Positions 45,868 to 57,017 are shown, counted from the first letter of the stretch. The stretch is 64,000 bases of DNA from JACSRF01 sp963695505 (GCA_963695505.1 CAVOGX010000022.1:1-64000); one strand, 5' to 3'. Notes: generated by a model from the letters alone, not told the origin. Numbers and translations: made by a program.

Positions 45868-46644
45868 ATGTTATTAACCAACCATACTTCTTTCTCCCCA
45901 ACTGAAAATGAAATAACTTCTAATTGTGCATCTCAAAGGTCAAGTTTGGGGTTGACGGCCATTTTGCTAGACAAAAACCAGGTAACCCTGCGCCCCTTCA
46001 CAGAGTATTTGGGTCAGCAGCTTGGCGCCACATTGACATTTTTGGAAGGGATGGGAAAGAGCGAAGCTGAACTGCGGCAGCAGTTAAATATGCCCCATGA
46101 CCTGCTGGTGCTAGGGAGACCGCCCCAACCATTGCTGCAGCGCTGGCTCGGACGACGCGCGATGCTGCCCGGCAGCGCGCCTATTCTGGTGGTGCGCCAG
46201 CCGCGCTGGCCGCTGGAGCGAATATTGCTGGTGGTACGGGCAGATGGGCAAGATGAAACGGCCGTTTCCTGGGCGGGTAGACTGGCGAAAACAACCCATG
46301 CTGCCGTAACGCTTTTGCCTATCGTTCCCACTTTACCTGCCATGTATGGCCCCCAATTTCAGCAGCAGGCCAGAATGGATGTGCTGCTGGCTTCCGGTGG
46401 GCAGCTTCGCAATCTGGCCCAGCAGCTCGCCGACAACCGTATAGGCGCCAATTTGCACCTGCGTCCCGGTGAGCCGGCCTGGCAGCTTCGTTGGGAAATT
46501 GCCGAGACCAATCCTGATTTGGTTGTTCTTGCTGCGGAGGCGCGCAATCGGTGGCCGGACTGGCTGCTCAGCGATGTGGTGCTTCCTCTGTTGAGTTGGA
46601 TAGACCGCCCGGTGCTGGTGACGCGCTCCAGCAAAATGAGCTAA
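45868..46644 (+). CDS. Universal stress protein (UspA-like), two-domain
   Basis: 258 residues. Two tandem Usp-like halves: a degenerate N-terminal half (LTAILLDKNQVTLRPFTEYLGQQLGATLTF) and a C-terminal half beginning ERILLVVRADGQDETAVSWAGRLAK with the ending NPDLVVLAAEARNRWPDWLLSDVVLPLLSWIDRPVLVTR. The Gly-rich ATP loop of UspA (GxxGxxxxS/T) is not clear, so it may be a non-ATP-binding type. ATG 45868 follows GAGGAGGTGTGTC. It sits directly after the TSUP permease. Confidence 0.75.
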   Translation: MLLTNHTSFSPTENEITSNCASQRSSLGLTAILLDKNQVTLRPFTEYLGQQLGATLTFLEGMGKSEAELRQQLNMPHDLLVLGRPPQPLLQRWLGRRAMLPGSAPILVVRQPRWPLERILLVVRADGQDETAVSWAGRLAKTTHAAVTLLPIVPTLPAMYGPQFQQQARMDVLLASGGQLRNLAQQLADNRIGANLHLRPGEPAWQLRWEIAETNPDLVVLAAEARNRWPDWLLSDVVLPLLSWIDRPVLVTRSSKMS

Positions 46645-46700
46645 AAGAAACAACCTATTATTTTTAGCCTTAATGCAACTCTTTTTTCAAGGAGGTGGCA

Positions 46701-47849
46701 ATGCACGAATCGGTTGAAACCGAATTACTAACCCACAGCCAACCACTCGCTGCCCACCTGCCAGAAACTGCTCCCGCAGTCCTGGTGGAAACGGTCCGCT
46801 GGTGGTGGCAAAAGGTCGCCTGGGCAAAGATTTTCCTTTTCATCATAAGCTTATTCCTGTTTGTATTAGCTATCACGTTGATGAAAGAGGGGGCACGGCC
46901 GTTAGCGCCCCTCATCCAAACCACATTTGCAGTTACGAACCCGGCTAACAGCCTGGGATTTGGCTGGCTATTTGCCTATGTGATTATGAGTGGCTCTCCG
47001 GTGGCTGCTGTGGCCCTGACTTTTTTTGATGCCGGCGCCATCTCCCAGCTTGGCGCTTTTACGATGATTACAGGCAGTCGCCTGGGGGCCAGCTTTATTG
47101 TGCTATTTATCGGATTTGTTTATGCGCTGCGGGGGAGAGACCGGGTAACCAGCCTGGGCATGGGGTTACTTTCGCTGTTGGTGACGGGCAGCACGTACCT
47201 GGTTGCACTGGGCGTAGGGCTCTTGTTGCTGAGTTGGGGCTGGTTTGAGAGGTTGCAGTTGTCGCAGGGAGCATTGTTAACGGCCGTTACGGACAAACTC
47301 TTCGATCCCATCGCCGCTTTATTCGTGGAGAATTTGCCTGGCTGGCTCATTTTCCTGGTGGGGCTGGCCATCATCATGTTCAGCTTCAACCTCTTTGACA
47401 AATGCCTGCCTCAAATGGCCCTCAAGGAAAGCCAGGTGGGGCAGTTGTCACGCCTGGTGTATCGTCCATGGGTGATGTTTTTGCTGGGTGCAGGTATTAC
47501 GCTCGTTTCCATGTCTGTCAGTGTTTCACTCTCAATTTTAGTACCCTTAAGCAGCCGGGGCTTCGTTCGCCGCGAAAATGTCATTCCCTACATCATGGGC
47601 GCAAATATCACCACATTTGTAGACACCCTGCTGGCGGCCGTGCTGTTAGGCAACCCACAAGCCTTCACCGTCGTTCTGGTAGAGATGGTCAGCATCGCTC
47701 TGGTATCTTTGCTGCTGCTCTTGACGGTTTTCGGCCGTTTTCAGCGTAGCATTCTGTCCTTCACCCATTGGATTTTGGCTGAAAACTGGCGCCTGGCCAG
47801 CTTCATGTTCATTATTTTGCTGACGCCACTGGCATTGATGCTGGTTTAA
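46701..47849 (+). CDS. Na+/Pi-cotransporter-like membrane protein
   Basis: 382 residues, about eight to nine TM helices, probably of the NptA/PF02690 type: ITLMKEGARPLAPLIQTTFAVTNPANSLGFGWLFAYVIMSGSPVAAVALTFF and FTMITGSRLGASFIVLFIGF resemble the first half-repeat, and IMFSFNLFDKCLPQM .. MGANITTFVDTLLAAVLLGNP resembles the second, with ANITT like the family GxNxGTT loop. ATG 46701 follows AAGGAGG. Flanked by UspA genes on both sides. Sodium-coupled phosphate uptake fits the Pho theme but is not proved. Confidence 0.75.
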   Translation: MHESVETELLTHSQPLAAHLPETAPAVLVETVRWWWQKVAWAKIFLFIISLFLFVLAITLMKEGARPLAPLIQTTFAVTNPANSLGFGWLFAYVIMSGSPVAAVALTFFDAGAISQLGAFTMITGSRLGASFIVLFIGFVYALRGRDRVTSLGMGLLSLLVTGSTYLVALGVGLLLLSWGWFERLQLSQGALLTAVTDKLFDPIAALFVENLPGWLIFLVGLAIIMFSFNLFDKCLPQMALKESQVGQLSRLVYRPWVMFLLGAGITLVSMSVSVSLSILVPLSSRGFVRRENVIPYIMGANITTFVDTLLAAVLLGNPQAFTVVLVEMVSIALVSLLLLLTVFGRFQRSILSFTHWILAENWRLASFMFIILLTPLALMLV

Positions 47850-47884
47850 ACATCACAAAAACGCAAACAAATGGAGGTGAATTG

Positions 47885-48697
47885 ATGCGCATCTTAATAA
47901 CCACTGATGGTGAACCCTACTCCGATCTGGCCATAGGAATGGGGGAACTGCTGGCCGAATTGGGAGACGTTGATGTAACGTATTTGACCGTTGTTGCCAA
48001 TAAAAGCCAGCGGAATCAAGGACGTGCAATTTTAGACGCGGTCGGTGCGCGCGATGGTCTTATCCGTTTCGGCCTGCCCGCCGAAGAAATTCTAAAGACT
48101 GCTGAAGAGGGCAATTTCGACCTGATTGTTATGGGCTACTGTCCAGATCACGGCACATTGGCCCGCTGGCGAGGAACGACCCATACGCATCTGATGCAAA
48201 CTTCACTCCGCCCAGTGCTTGTGGCCAAAGGTCAATTGCATCCCCTGCATCGAATCCTGATTTGTGAAGGGGGAGGTCCTCAGCCAACGCTAGTCGACCG
48301 TTTGATGCGGCAGTTGCCTCAACTGCTTCGTATAGGGACTTCTGTCAACATCCTGCACGTCATGTCCCAAATTAGTGCCGGGCCAGGGGATGAAGATCAG
48401 CTTGCGCACGACTGGGAGCTGCAAGCTCCTGCGCGGGCACTTATCAAAGCCCATTCTGTTGAAGGTCAGTTATTAGCCAGTGATGTGGCAACTCTGGCGG
48501 AGATACCTTTGGAGACGACACCCATCGTGCGCCATGGCCTGGTCGTAGACGAAGTGGTTTCCGAAACAGAACGACAGGATTATGGGTTAGTGGTAGTTGG
48601 AGCCCATCATCCAGAGGGTTGGGTGCGCCTGCTGCTGGCTGACCAGGCGCAACAAATTGTCCAAAGGGTTCTGTGCCCGATCCTGGTTATTCATTAA
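47885..48697 (+). CDS. Universal stress protein (UspA-like), two-domain
   Basis: 270 residues, two Usp halves: MRILITTDGEPYSDLAIGMGELLAELG with GNFDLIVMGYCPDHGTLARWRGTTHTHLMQTSLRPVLVAK, then HRILICEGGGPQPTLVDRLMRQLPQLL with DYGLVVVGAHHPEGWVRLLLADQAQQIVQRVLCPILVIH. Each half keeps the family ending (VxxxxxPVLVV). ATG 47885 follows GGAGGTGAATTG. Last gene of the run that starts with the TSUP permease. Confidence 0.85.
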   Translation: MRILITTDGEPYSDLAIGMGELLAELGDVDVTYLTVVANKSQRNQGRAILDAVGARDGLIRFGLPAEEILKTAEEGNFDLIVMGYCPDHGTLARWRGTTHTHLMQTSLRPVLVAKGQLHPLHRILICEGGGPQPTLVDRLMRQLPQLLRIGTSVNILHVMSQISAGPGDEDQLAHDWELQAPARALIKAHSVEGQLLASDVATLAEIPLETTPIVRHGLVVDEVVSETERQDYGLVVVGAHHPEGWVRLLLADQAQQIVQRVLCPILVIH

Positions 48698-48750
48698 TAC
48701 CTGCTCTTAATTTCACAAAAAGCTGGCAAACAATCAGAGGAAGTGTATTA

Positions 48751-48779
48751 TTAGCTCTGCTAATTATTAGCAGGGCTAA
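48751..48779. promoter_or_regulatory. MarR-type operator palindrome
   Basis: TTAGCTCTGCTAA (48751-48763) and TTAGCAGGGCTAA (48767-48779) are near-perfect inverted copies (consensus TTAGCYCTGCTAA), each itself partly palindromic. It lies 40 bp before the MarR-family start, the usual place for autoregulation. Confidence 0.7.
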
Positions 48780-48818
48780 TTGATTTTTAGGCACAACCTT
48801 GGTGATTGGAGGCTATTT

Positions 48819-49268
48819 GTGACAGACGAACTCGACCTGGTTTTACAAGAAACAGCGCGGCAGGCGCTGGAAATTTTACCTTTGGCCGTGCGCGGCGTGA
48901 CCGCGGGGTTTCGGCGTATGCAGTTCCCCATTGTTCCTGCACAGTTTGGTGTCCTTTTCCTGCTATCCAATCAAACCTATAACCTGAGCCAATTGGCCGA
49001 GGTCCATGCTGTATCCTTGCCGACCATGTCAAACACGGTTAGTAAGTTGGTTGAGGCTGGATTGGTGCAGCGCACGAGAAATCCACTAGACAGGCGTGTC
49101 ACTATCATCGAGATTACCGCTCAAGGACGCCAGATTTTGCAAGCGGGGCGGCAGCAAATGGAGCGAGATTTTTCGCTGTTGTTAGCCTCATTACCCAGAG
49201 AGCAGTTAGCCAAATTGCAGGAAGGACTGGCAATATTACGCTCCCTAATTCTTTCAGCTCAGCCTTGA
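48819..49268 (+). CDS. MarR-family transcriptional regulator
   Basis: 149 residues. Winged helix: FGVLFLLSNQTYNLSQLAEVHAVSLPTMSNTVSKLVEAGLVQRTRNPLDRRVTIIEITAQGRQIL, with DRR in the wing. GTG 48819 follows TTGGAGG; an upstream in-frame start at 48780 would read through the operator flank. It probably represses itself and the RND transporter that begins 45 bp downstream; ligand unknown. Confidence 0.88.
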   Translation: MTDELDLVLQETARQALEILPLAVRGVTAGFRRMQFPIVPAQFGVLFLLSNQTYNLSQLAEVHAVSLPTMSNTVSKLVEAGLVQRTRNPLDRRVTIIEITAQGRQILQAGRQQMERDFSLLLASLPREQLAKLQEGLAILRSLILSAQP

Positions 49269-49312
49269 CTAATTGAATAAAAATTAACCAGCCCACATCA
49301 AGGAGATGAATA

Positions 49313-52300
49313 ATGATTTCGAAATTTTTTGATTTTATCACCCGGCTGTCGCTGCGGTTGCGCTGGGTAACTGTAATTTTGTCCCTGGTGGTTATGGCAT
49401 TAGGCGTGTGGGCCATGACCCAGCTCAACCTGGAACTGCTGCCGCGCATTGAGTTTCCGCAAACTGTGGTGGTGGTGAATTGGGCGGATGCTGAGTCGGT
49501 TGACCAATTTTTGAACGAGGTGACCATCCCTCTGGAAGAGGCTTTGGGTCCGGAAGCTATCGACGGTGTGGTTAACGTGGAGTCGACGACCAGCGCCGGG
49601 TTTGCCATTGTCATTGTGCGCAACGACTTTGGTCTGAATCAGGACGCGATTTTGCAGAAGATTGAGGATGGCATTGCAATTGCGGATTTGCCGGAAACGG
49701 CCGAACCCCAGGTTCTCAACTTTAGCTTAAACGACCTACCGGTAGTCGTTGCCAGCATTTCTTCGGCAAACCTGACCTTAGCGGAGCTAAAAGAGCTGGT
49801 GCAAAGCGAATTGCAGCCTCAGTTGGAAGAGGTGGCGCAGGTTAGCCAGGTAAATACCAGCGGTGGCCAGGAGCTGCCCCAGGAAACGGCCGTTGCTGCC
49901 GTTTCTGAGTCCGCTGAACCAACGGTTACCCCCGAGCCCTCGCCCACCGTAGACCCTAACCGCCTGCCGCTGGTGGTGGTGCAGGGGGCCAGGGCCTTCG
50001 GGGTTGATGTAACTTACGCCTCCGATGTAACACCTGAAGTGCTGGCCGGCCTGCAGGGCAGCGACGAGGACATTTTGTACGTGCTGGGCCTCATTCCCCC
50101 AGAGACCTTGCAGTATGCCCCCGTAGAAACCATCGCCTTGCTTCCGATTGAGTTTATGGAGACGCTGGACCCAGAGATTGTCGCGCAGCTAGACGCCCTG
50201 GCGGCCGACCTGGGCGGCGTGGGACAGTACAATGCTGCAGAAGTACGCGCTATTTTGCTAGGAGAGGAGCTCCCAGGCGAAGAGCCGGTGGTGGACGCCA
50301 CGCCTGAGCCAACACCAGAAGCTGTTGCTGCGGCCGAACCGCTGCCTGAATTCGCGCCGGTACCGTTGCCGGACACCTGGGTGGCAGGCGCGGCGCAATT
50401 GGGCCAGACCATCACGGATACCGGAGACATAACTATGGAGTTTATGACGGCCATCGTCAGTGTGGCGCCAGAGCAGTTAGCCGAGTTGACGCCGGAGATG
50501 TGGCGGGCGCTGGATCCAACAGCAACGGCCGTTGCCCTGAAGCAAGCAGCCGATACGCTGGAGCCCGACCTGTTGGCGCAACTGCGCGCTATCCAGTTGG
50601 CGGCCCAGGGAAAACCTGCTGAACCCGTTGTCCTGCCCGAAAGCTGGACGAGCGGGGCGCAGGCTATGGGAGTAACGCTGGAGACCACGGCTGACATCAC
50701 GACGCAAATGCTGGGGCTGCTGGCCGATAATGCGCCCATGCTGATGGCCGAACTGACGCCAGATATGCTGCTGGCTTTGCCTCCGGACGCCATTCAGGCG
50801 CTGCCCACCGATTATGTGGAGACGCTGGATCCAGGATTGCAGCAGACCCTGACCAACATGAATGTTGCCGCAGCGCGCTTTGCGGCTTCTCAGGTGGTTG
50901 AGGGAGTAAGCAGTGATGAGGCAGCTTCTCTCGACAAGGAAGACGGCCGTTTGCCTGACCTGCTTGTTCAAGGGGCTGGCATGGCTGGGTTGATCATCGA
51001 GTACGCCCAGGACATCACCCCGGAGATGATGCGCCTCTTTGCCGGGCTGGGGGAGCAGGGTACGCAGGCCCTTTCCTTGCTGACACCCAACAATCTGCGC
51101 CTGCTGCAGCCGGAAGTGATTGCTTTGTTACCACCCCAATTTGTGGACGCGCTGGATGCTGATTTACGCGCCGAATTGGACGAGTTGGCCGCTGACTTTG
51201 GCGGCGCGGGCGCATTGGCCCTGGCTGAAGCAGAAGCCGCCGACCCTGCCAGCCTGCCTGAAGCCATTGTGCAAGGGGCGCAGATGGCCGGTTTTGAGGT
51301 AGAAACGGCCGCTGACATTACTCCGGAAATGATTCGCCTCTTTGGTGGGCTGGGCGAGCAAGGCTTGCAGGTGCTGGCGCTGCTTACTCCTGACAACTTG
51401 CGCCTGCTGCAGCCCGAGGTGATTGCCCTGCTGCCACTCGAATTCGTGGAGACCCTGGACGCTGACCTGCGCGCCGAATTGGACGAGTTGGCCACTGACT
51501 TTGGCGGTGCAGGCGCTTTGGCTCAGGTTGAGGCCGAGGCTGCTGCCGCCTTGGCTGCCGGTGCGCCTGAACTTAGCGGGGTGTGGACGATGACCGGCCC
51601 CAATGGTGAAGAGCCTCTGTTCAAAACGGCCGCCGACTTCATCAACAATCCATTTGCGCCCACGGCGGCGGCGCTGCTCAACTCCATTCCTACCCAGTCG
51701 CAAGACCCGGTACGCTCGATTGGTGACCTGACGGTAGAGGTGATGGCCTACCTGGCGGAGAATGAGGAAGGTTTCGTGGAAAACCTGGAGCTGCCTTTCC
51801 TGGAACTTTTGTCGCCAGATGTTATTAACTATTACCTGGAAACTTACCCCGAGGCCTTTGACGCAGAGACGGCAGCGAGGCTGGTGGCTATTGCCCGCGG
51901 AGAGGCGGAAGTCTTTGTGCCGGATGCGTCGGTGACGCGCACCGACGGCAATCCCAGCGTGCTGGTCAGCATTTACAAAGATGGCGACGCCAACACGGTG
52001 GAGGTTGCCCACTCTGTTTTTGATTTGCTGGCGGAATACGAAGCAGCTAACCCGGGTGTGCAGACAAACCTGGTTTTTGAGCAGGCCACCTTCATTGAAG
52101 ATTCGGTGCGCGGTGTTTCCCGCGAGGGGGCACTGGGTGCGGGCTTTGCCGTGGTCGTGATTTTACTCTTCCTCAGCGGGCAGGTAGGGGCAAGTATAAG
52201 TTAAGCTGGCGGGCGACGTTGGTAACGGCCGTTTCCATCCCTCTCTCTATCTTCACCGCCTTCTTGCTCATGCGCCTGGTGCCCCTTCGTGGGTAACTGG

Positions 52301-54039
52301 ATGCAGGGCTGGCCTGGCTTCCGGCGGCAACGGCCTGCTGACCTTTGTTGCCCGCTTGTTCCCCACCGAACGTCACCCTGAACATCATGACCCTCAGCGG
52401 CCTGACGGTAGCCATTGGTCGCGTGGTGGATGACTCCATTGTGGTGCTGGAAAACTGCCTACCGCTACATTCAAACGGGCCGAGATCCCAAGGAGGCGGT
52501 GCTTGAAGGCACACGGGAAGTCGCCATTGCCATCTTCTCGGCTACGATGACCACGATGGCCGTGTTCTTGCCGCTGGGCCTCATTGGCGGCCTCATTGGC
52601 TCCTTCTTCTGCCCTTTGGCCTGACGGTGACCTACGCCCTGGCGGCTAGTTTCGTGGTTTCCATTACCGTGGTGCCCACGCTGACTTACCTGCTTATTCG
52701 CCAAGAAGCATATCCCCGAAGAGAAGGAAACGACCATGCAGCGCTGGTACACGCCGACGCTGGAATGGGCACTGCGCAATCGCTTTGTAACCATGCTGGT
52801 GGCCACGGTGATTTTCCTGGGCAGCCTGTTTTTGCTGGGCCAACTGCCGCAAAGCTTTATTCCGGCCATTGGCGAGCCGACCATTAATGTGACGGTTACA
52901 CTGCCAAGTGGCACAACCATGGTTGAGACAGAATGCGGTGGTAGCGGATTTTGAAACGGCCGTTGCCGATCTTTCCGGCATTGAAACGGTGCAAACCGAA
53001 ATCGGCAGTACCGGTGGCGTGGAAGCCTTCTTTGGCGGAGGCAGGGTCAGCCAAAATGTGGCCAACTTGACCATCAGCGTGGCCGACGCAGGACGACCTG
53101 ACCGACCTGACGCTGGCCGTGCGCCAGGAGGCAGAAGACACTTTTGGTGTGGAGAATGCGTGGTTTCGGCCGCTTCCCAGACTGGTTTTGGCGGCTTTTC
53201 GCTCATTCTTACTGGCGAAGATCAGGATGAGCTGCGCGAGGTGGTCCAGACGTGAAGGCAGCCCTGGCCGACGTGGATGTGGACGGGGATGGGGTGCCGG
53301 ACATTGTCAATGTGACCAGCAATGTGGAAGGGGGTGTCGGCGGGGATGATACGATTATCCGCATAGACGGCCGTTCCGCCATCAGCTTTAGCGCTGACCT
53401 GGAGACGAATAACACACTGGGCGTGACGGCTGCTGCCAAAGAAGCTGTCAGCCGCCGTGGACAACCTGCCCGCCAACGTGGAAGTTACCGAAGGCTTCGA
53501 GTCGGAACAGCAGGTGGAGGGTTTCCGCAGCATGGTCACGGCCATTGGTTACTCGGTCATCATCGTGTACCTGATTATGGCACTCACCTTCCGCAGCTTT
53601 GTCCATCCCTTCACCATTCTCTTCAGCTTGCCCTTTGCCCTGGTAGGCGCGGCGCTGGCCCTTTACCTCACCAACAGCGTGCTGGGCATCTCCGCTATGA
53701 TTGGCTTGATGATGCTGGTGGGCATTGTGGTGACCAACGGCATTGTGCTCATGGAGCTGGTGCAGCAGTTGCGCAAGAAGGGCGAGAATGCCTACAACGC
53801 CCTGGTGCGAAGCGGGCCGTACCCGGCTGCGTCCCATCTGGATGACAGCGCTGACGGCCATTTTGGCCCTGATTCCGCTGGCGGCCAGCCAGGAAGCGGG
53901 GGCCATCATCGCCTCGGAGCTGGCGCGGGCGGTCATGGGCGGCCTGCTGGTCAGCACACTGCTGACGCTAATCGTGGTGCCGGTGGTGTACAGCCTGCTG
54001 GATGATTTGGCCTTGCGATTGCGTCGAAAAAGCAGTTAG
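49313..54039 (+). CDS. RND-family efflux transporter with giant repeat insertion; many frameshifts
   Basis: RND permease (HAE1/AcrB-like) that should reach about 1570 residues. TM1 is WVTVILSLVVMALGVWAM; the porter starts with LELLPRIEFPQTVVVVNWADAESVDQFLNEVTIPLEEAL. After EEVAQVSQVNTSGG (about residue 187), where AcrB enters PN2 and the docking domain, an insert of about 640 residues appears, with five repeats starting near 218, 352, 441, 547 and 648. The porter resumes with GNPSVLVSIYKDGDANTVEVAH and TM2 (GAGFAVVVILLFLSG). From 52195 the frame breaks at least eight times, but VGRVVDDSIVVLEN, FSATMTTMAVFLPLGLIGG and MTALTAILALIPLA show TM3-12. Either a dying gene or a poorly assembled stretch. 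No adaptor gene is adjacent. Confidence 0.8.
49964..51556 (+). repeat. Tandem ~100-residue repeats inside the RND porter domain
   Basis: Repeats start at codons beginning near 49964, 50366, 50633, 50951 and 51254. Consensus elements: LPxxxVQGAxxxG, then DITPEMxRL, LLTPDNLRLL, PxxVIALLPxxFVETLD and LRAELDEL. The last two units are 303 bp apart and share long near-identical DNA, for example CGCGCCGAATTGGACGAG in both, so they arose by recent tandem duplication. Earlier units are more diverged. The sequences look helical and acidic, with Ala/Glu-rich linkers. Confidence 0.85.
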
Positions 54040-54076
54040 TTTCGAGCAACAAGCAGTTTGCTAATAGCGTGTTGAC

Positions 54077-54110
54077 AGACCTGGTGGGTTTTGGGAAACC
54101 TACCAGGTCT
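54077..54110 (+). terminator. Hairpin after the RND gene
   Basis: AGACCTGGTGGGTTT pairs with AAACCTACCAGGTCT (14 or 15 of 15 pairs) around a short loop, followed by TGTATTATTT. It ends 17 bp before the next ATG. Strong hairpin, weak T-run. Confidence 0.7.
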
Positions 54111-54127
54111 TGTATTATTTAGCCTCA

Positions 54128-57017
54128 ATGAGAACCTGGCCGAAGATTTCTCGTTTTCCCTGGCTGTACGTGGCATTGTTTTTGCTGGCGCTGGCTCCCC
54201 GGCTGCTGGCTATCGGCCGTTACGTGACGCCGGATGAGCTGATGTGGGTGCAGCGCTCGGTGGCCTTTCGCGAGGCGCTGCTGGCGGGAGATTGGGCCAA
54301 TACCATCGTTACCGGCCATCCGGGGGTGACGACGACGTGGCTGGGGGCGCTGGGTATTTCGCTGCAAATCCTGCTGCGTCCAGGGGATACGGCCGTTTAC
54401 CAATGGATCACCCATCTGGCCTGGATGACGCCGGACAACATCACCGCTTTCCAACAGTTAGCCCAATTTCTCACCGCCGGGCGGCTGATAGTGGCGCTGG
54501 TCAACAGCGTCGGACTGGTGCTGGCGTTTAGACTGTTAGTAACCAGCAATCAGTATTCAGTAGGCAGCAGTCAGAATTCAGATAACCAGTATTCGGTATT
54601 CAGAAAACGGGCTTTGGTATGCTTTGTTTGGGTTTGTGCTGCTGGCGCTGGACCCCTTCGTGGCCGGGTTGTCTGGCCTGCTGCACGTTGATGGCTTGCT
54701 TACAACTTTTGCATTGCTTGCGCTGCTGTTTTTGGCCCGTGGGCTGCAACAGCCCCGGACCGGTTACGTTGCGCTGGCTATGTCCGGCAGCGCCGCAGCT
54801 CTGGCATTTTTGAGCAAAACCCCTGGCCTCCTTCTTCCCCCGCTGGCAGTGGCCGCCATTTGGTTGCATAGGGGCTGGGCAATGCGGGCTGGAAGGGCCA
54901 ACTCCCCAAAATTTCGAACCCTCTTCGCACCTTTATTACAATCGTTCACCTGGATGATGAGTTTTGCCATCGTGGCTGTGGGCGTGCTGCCCGCTTTGGC
55001 GACTGCACCAGGGCAGGTGTGGCAGGCCATCGGCGGCGAAAGCGAACGGCATATCGCCGAAGCCCTGCGCCCTACATTCTTCCTGGGGCAGGCGGCATTT
55101 GACCATGGGCCGCTTTTTTACCCGGTGGCGCTGCTTTTGCGCCTGAGCCCTTTGGTGCTGGTAGGCCTGCTGCTGATTATTTGGAATGCAAGAAACCGCA
55201 GAAAACTGCGCGCCTTCTGCACAACAGAAAATGTTATTTTGCTCTTGTGGGCGGTGGGGTTTGTGGCTGCCATCACCCTGGCGGCCAAGAAGTTTGACCG
55301 CTATGCCCTGCCCGCTATTCCCGCGCTGACGCTGCTGGCGGCCTGGGGCTGGGCGCGCCTGAAGGAGCGGCGCTGGCTGCTGCCGGGGTTGGTGGCGGTG
55401 CAATTGGTTTACCTGCTGGTCTTTGTACCTTATCCCTTGGGGGCGTTTAATCCGCTGACCGGCGGGCCGTGGGTTGCAGAGCGGGCCATTACCGTAGGCT
55501 GGGGGGAGGCGCTGGGCGCGGCCGGACGCTGGCTGGCGGCGCAGCCGGGTGTGGTAGAGGAAACGGCCGTTGCCAGCATTGCCCCCTCCTTTGCCCCCTT
55601 TTTCCCCGGCCAAACCTTGCTTGACACTCCTGAAAATCGCCAACAGGCCGATTACCTGGTGGTGACGCTGAACGGCCGTCAACTTGCGGGAGATGATGGG
55701 CAGCCACCCGTACCCGGCGCGGAGCTGCTGCACGTGGTGCGCTTCGGCGGGCTGGACCAGGCGTGGATTTACCGCAACCCCGCACCCCAGCCACCGCCAA
55801 AGTTGCCGCAAATTTGGCTCCAGCCCCTGACGATTGGCGAGCAGGTGCAGCTTTGGGGGCTTGATTCGCTGGTCCTGGAGGACAGCGTGGTCATGTACGC
55901 ACGGTGGGGGCTGGCAGCGCCAACGGAGAGCCGCTTCAGCGTAAAATTAACTTTGCGCGATGCGGCGAATCATGATTGGGGTGGGCTGGAAACGTCCTTG
56001 CTAAACGACGTCTACTTTTATCCTGCCCATTGGACGCCCGGGGCGCAGCCGGTGGTGCGTTATGAGCTGCCGCGCCCAAAGGCGCTGCCGCCAGGCCCTT
56101 ACACCATTGAATTGAGCCTATTTGACGCGCAGGGGGCGCAGTTGGGTGTAGTGGGCGCCGACGGCAATTTTCGTGGCGTGACGGTAAGCGGCGAAGTGGT
56201 GGAGGTACCACCTCGGGAAACCATTCCGCAGCTACCTGAACTAGCCCTACCTGTTGCCACTGACTTTGCCTGGCTGAACGGCGCGCTGCACCTGCGGGGT
56301 TATTCAAATTTGCCTGAGCGCGCGCTGACGGGTGGAAAAATTACGGTCGATTTGTTTTGGCAGGGGGAACGGCCGTTACCCGCTAACCTGCCCATCACCT
56401 TGACCCTGGGTGAAAGTGTTGTGGCCCAACAACCCTTGAGCGGTTACGACACGGGGCTGTGGCGGAATGGCGAACTGGTGCAAGAGAAGGTGACTTTTGC
56501 CGTGCCGGTAGATATGGTTGGGGGGCGGGCGGCGCTGGCGCTGCAAGTGGGGGATGGCGAGGTGGTTGTGCTGGGCACAATCCATTTGCAAGAAACGGAC
56601 CGTTTGTTTGCTTTGCCGGAGGACGTGGCTGTGCCGCTAGCTTTTGATTTTGGTGGTGTGTTAGCTTTGCGGGGCATGAGTGCTGCAGAAGGCCAGGTAG
56701 GGGAAACGGCCGTGCTCACTCTGACCTGGCAAATAGAAAGTCAACCGGCCGCGCTTTATACGGCTTTTGTGCATTTGCTAAACCCGGATGGCAGCATTGC
56801 CACCCAGTCTGACCAATGGCCGGGAGGGTTGCCTACAGATACCTATGTGCCAGGGGAAGTGGTGATTGATGAGGTGCGGCTGGACATTCCACCCAGCTTA
56901 CCACCGGGGGAATACGCGCTGCGGCTGGGGGTTTATACACCTGCCGATGGCGTGCGCCTGCCGGTAAATGGTGGGGACTTTGTGCTGCTGCCGGTACAGT
57001 TTGTGGTGCAGCCTTAA
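54128..57017 (+). CDS. GT39/ArnT-type membrane glycosyltransferase with long C-terminal region, one frameshift
   Basis: About 960 residues. The N-terminal half is a GT-C enzyme (PMT_2/ArnT-like) using a polyprenyl-phosphate sugar: FLLALAPRLLAIGRYVTPDELMWVQRS has the acidic pair (DE) after TM1, then VTGHPGVTTTWLGALG and about ten TM helices, ending in LAAKKFDRYALPAIPALTLLAAWGW. After about residue 430 come some 520 residues of soluble beta-rich sequence with repeated blocks (VMYARWGL, ITVDLFWQGE, LTLTWQIES each followed by PPGPYTIELSLFD or PPGEYALRLGVYT), probably outside the membrane. A shift lies near 54615, next to an inserted CAGTATTCAG repeat. Confidence 0.8.
54540..54606 (+). repeat. CAGTATTCAGTA word repeat inside the GT39 gene
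   Basis: Words AATCAGTATTCAGTAGG, GTCAGAATTCAGATAACC and AGTATTCGGTATTCAG interrupt a TM region, giving the odd peptide TSNQYSVGSSQNSDNQYSVF. Same family as the spacer at 21179-21232. The coding frame is lost a few bases later. Confidence 0.65.

Noticed and set aside
50014..51495. Long leftward open frames opposite the RND repeats
   Set aside because: They are antisense shadows of the Ala/Glu/Leu-rich repeat region and carry Ser/Arg-rich nonsense.
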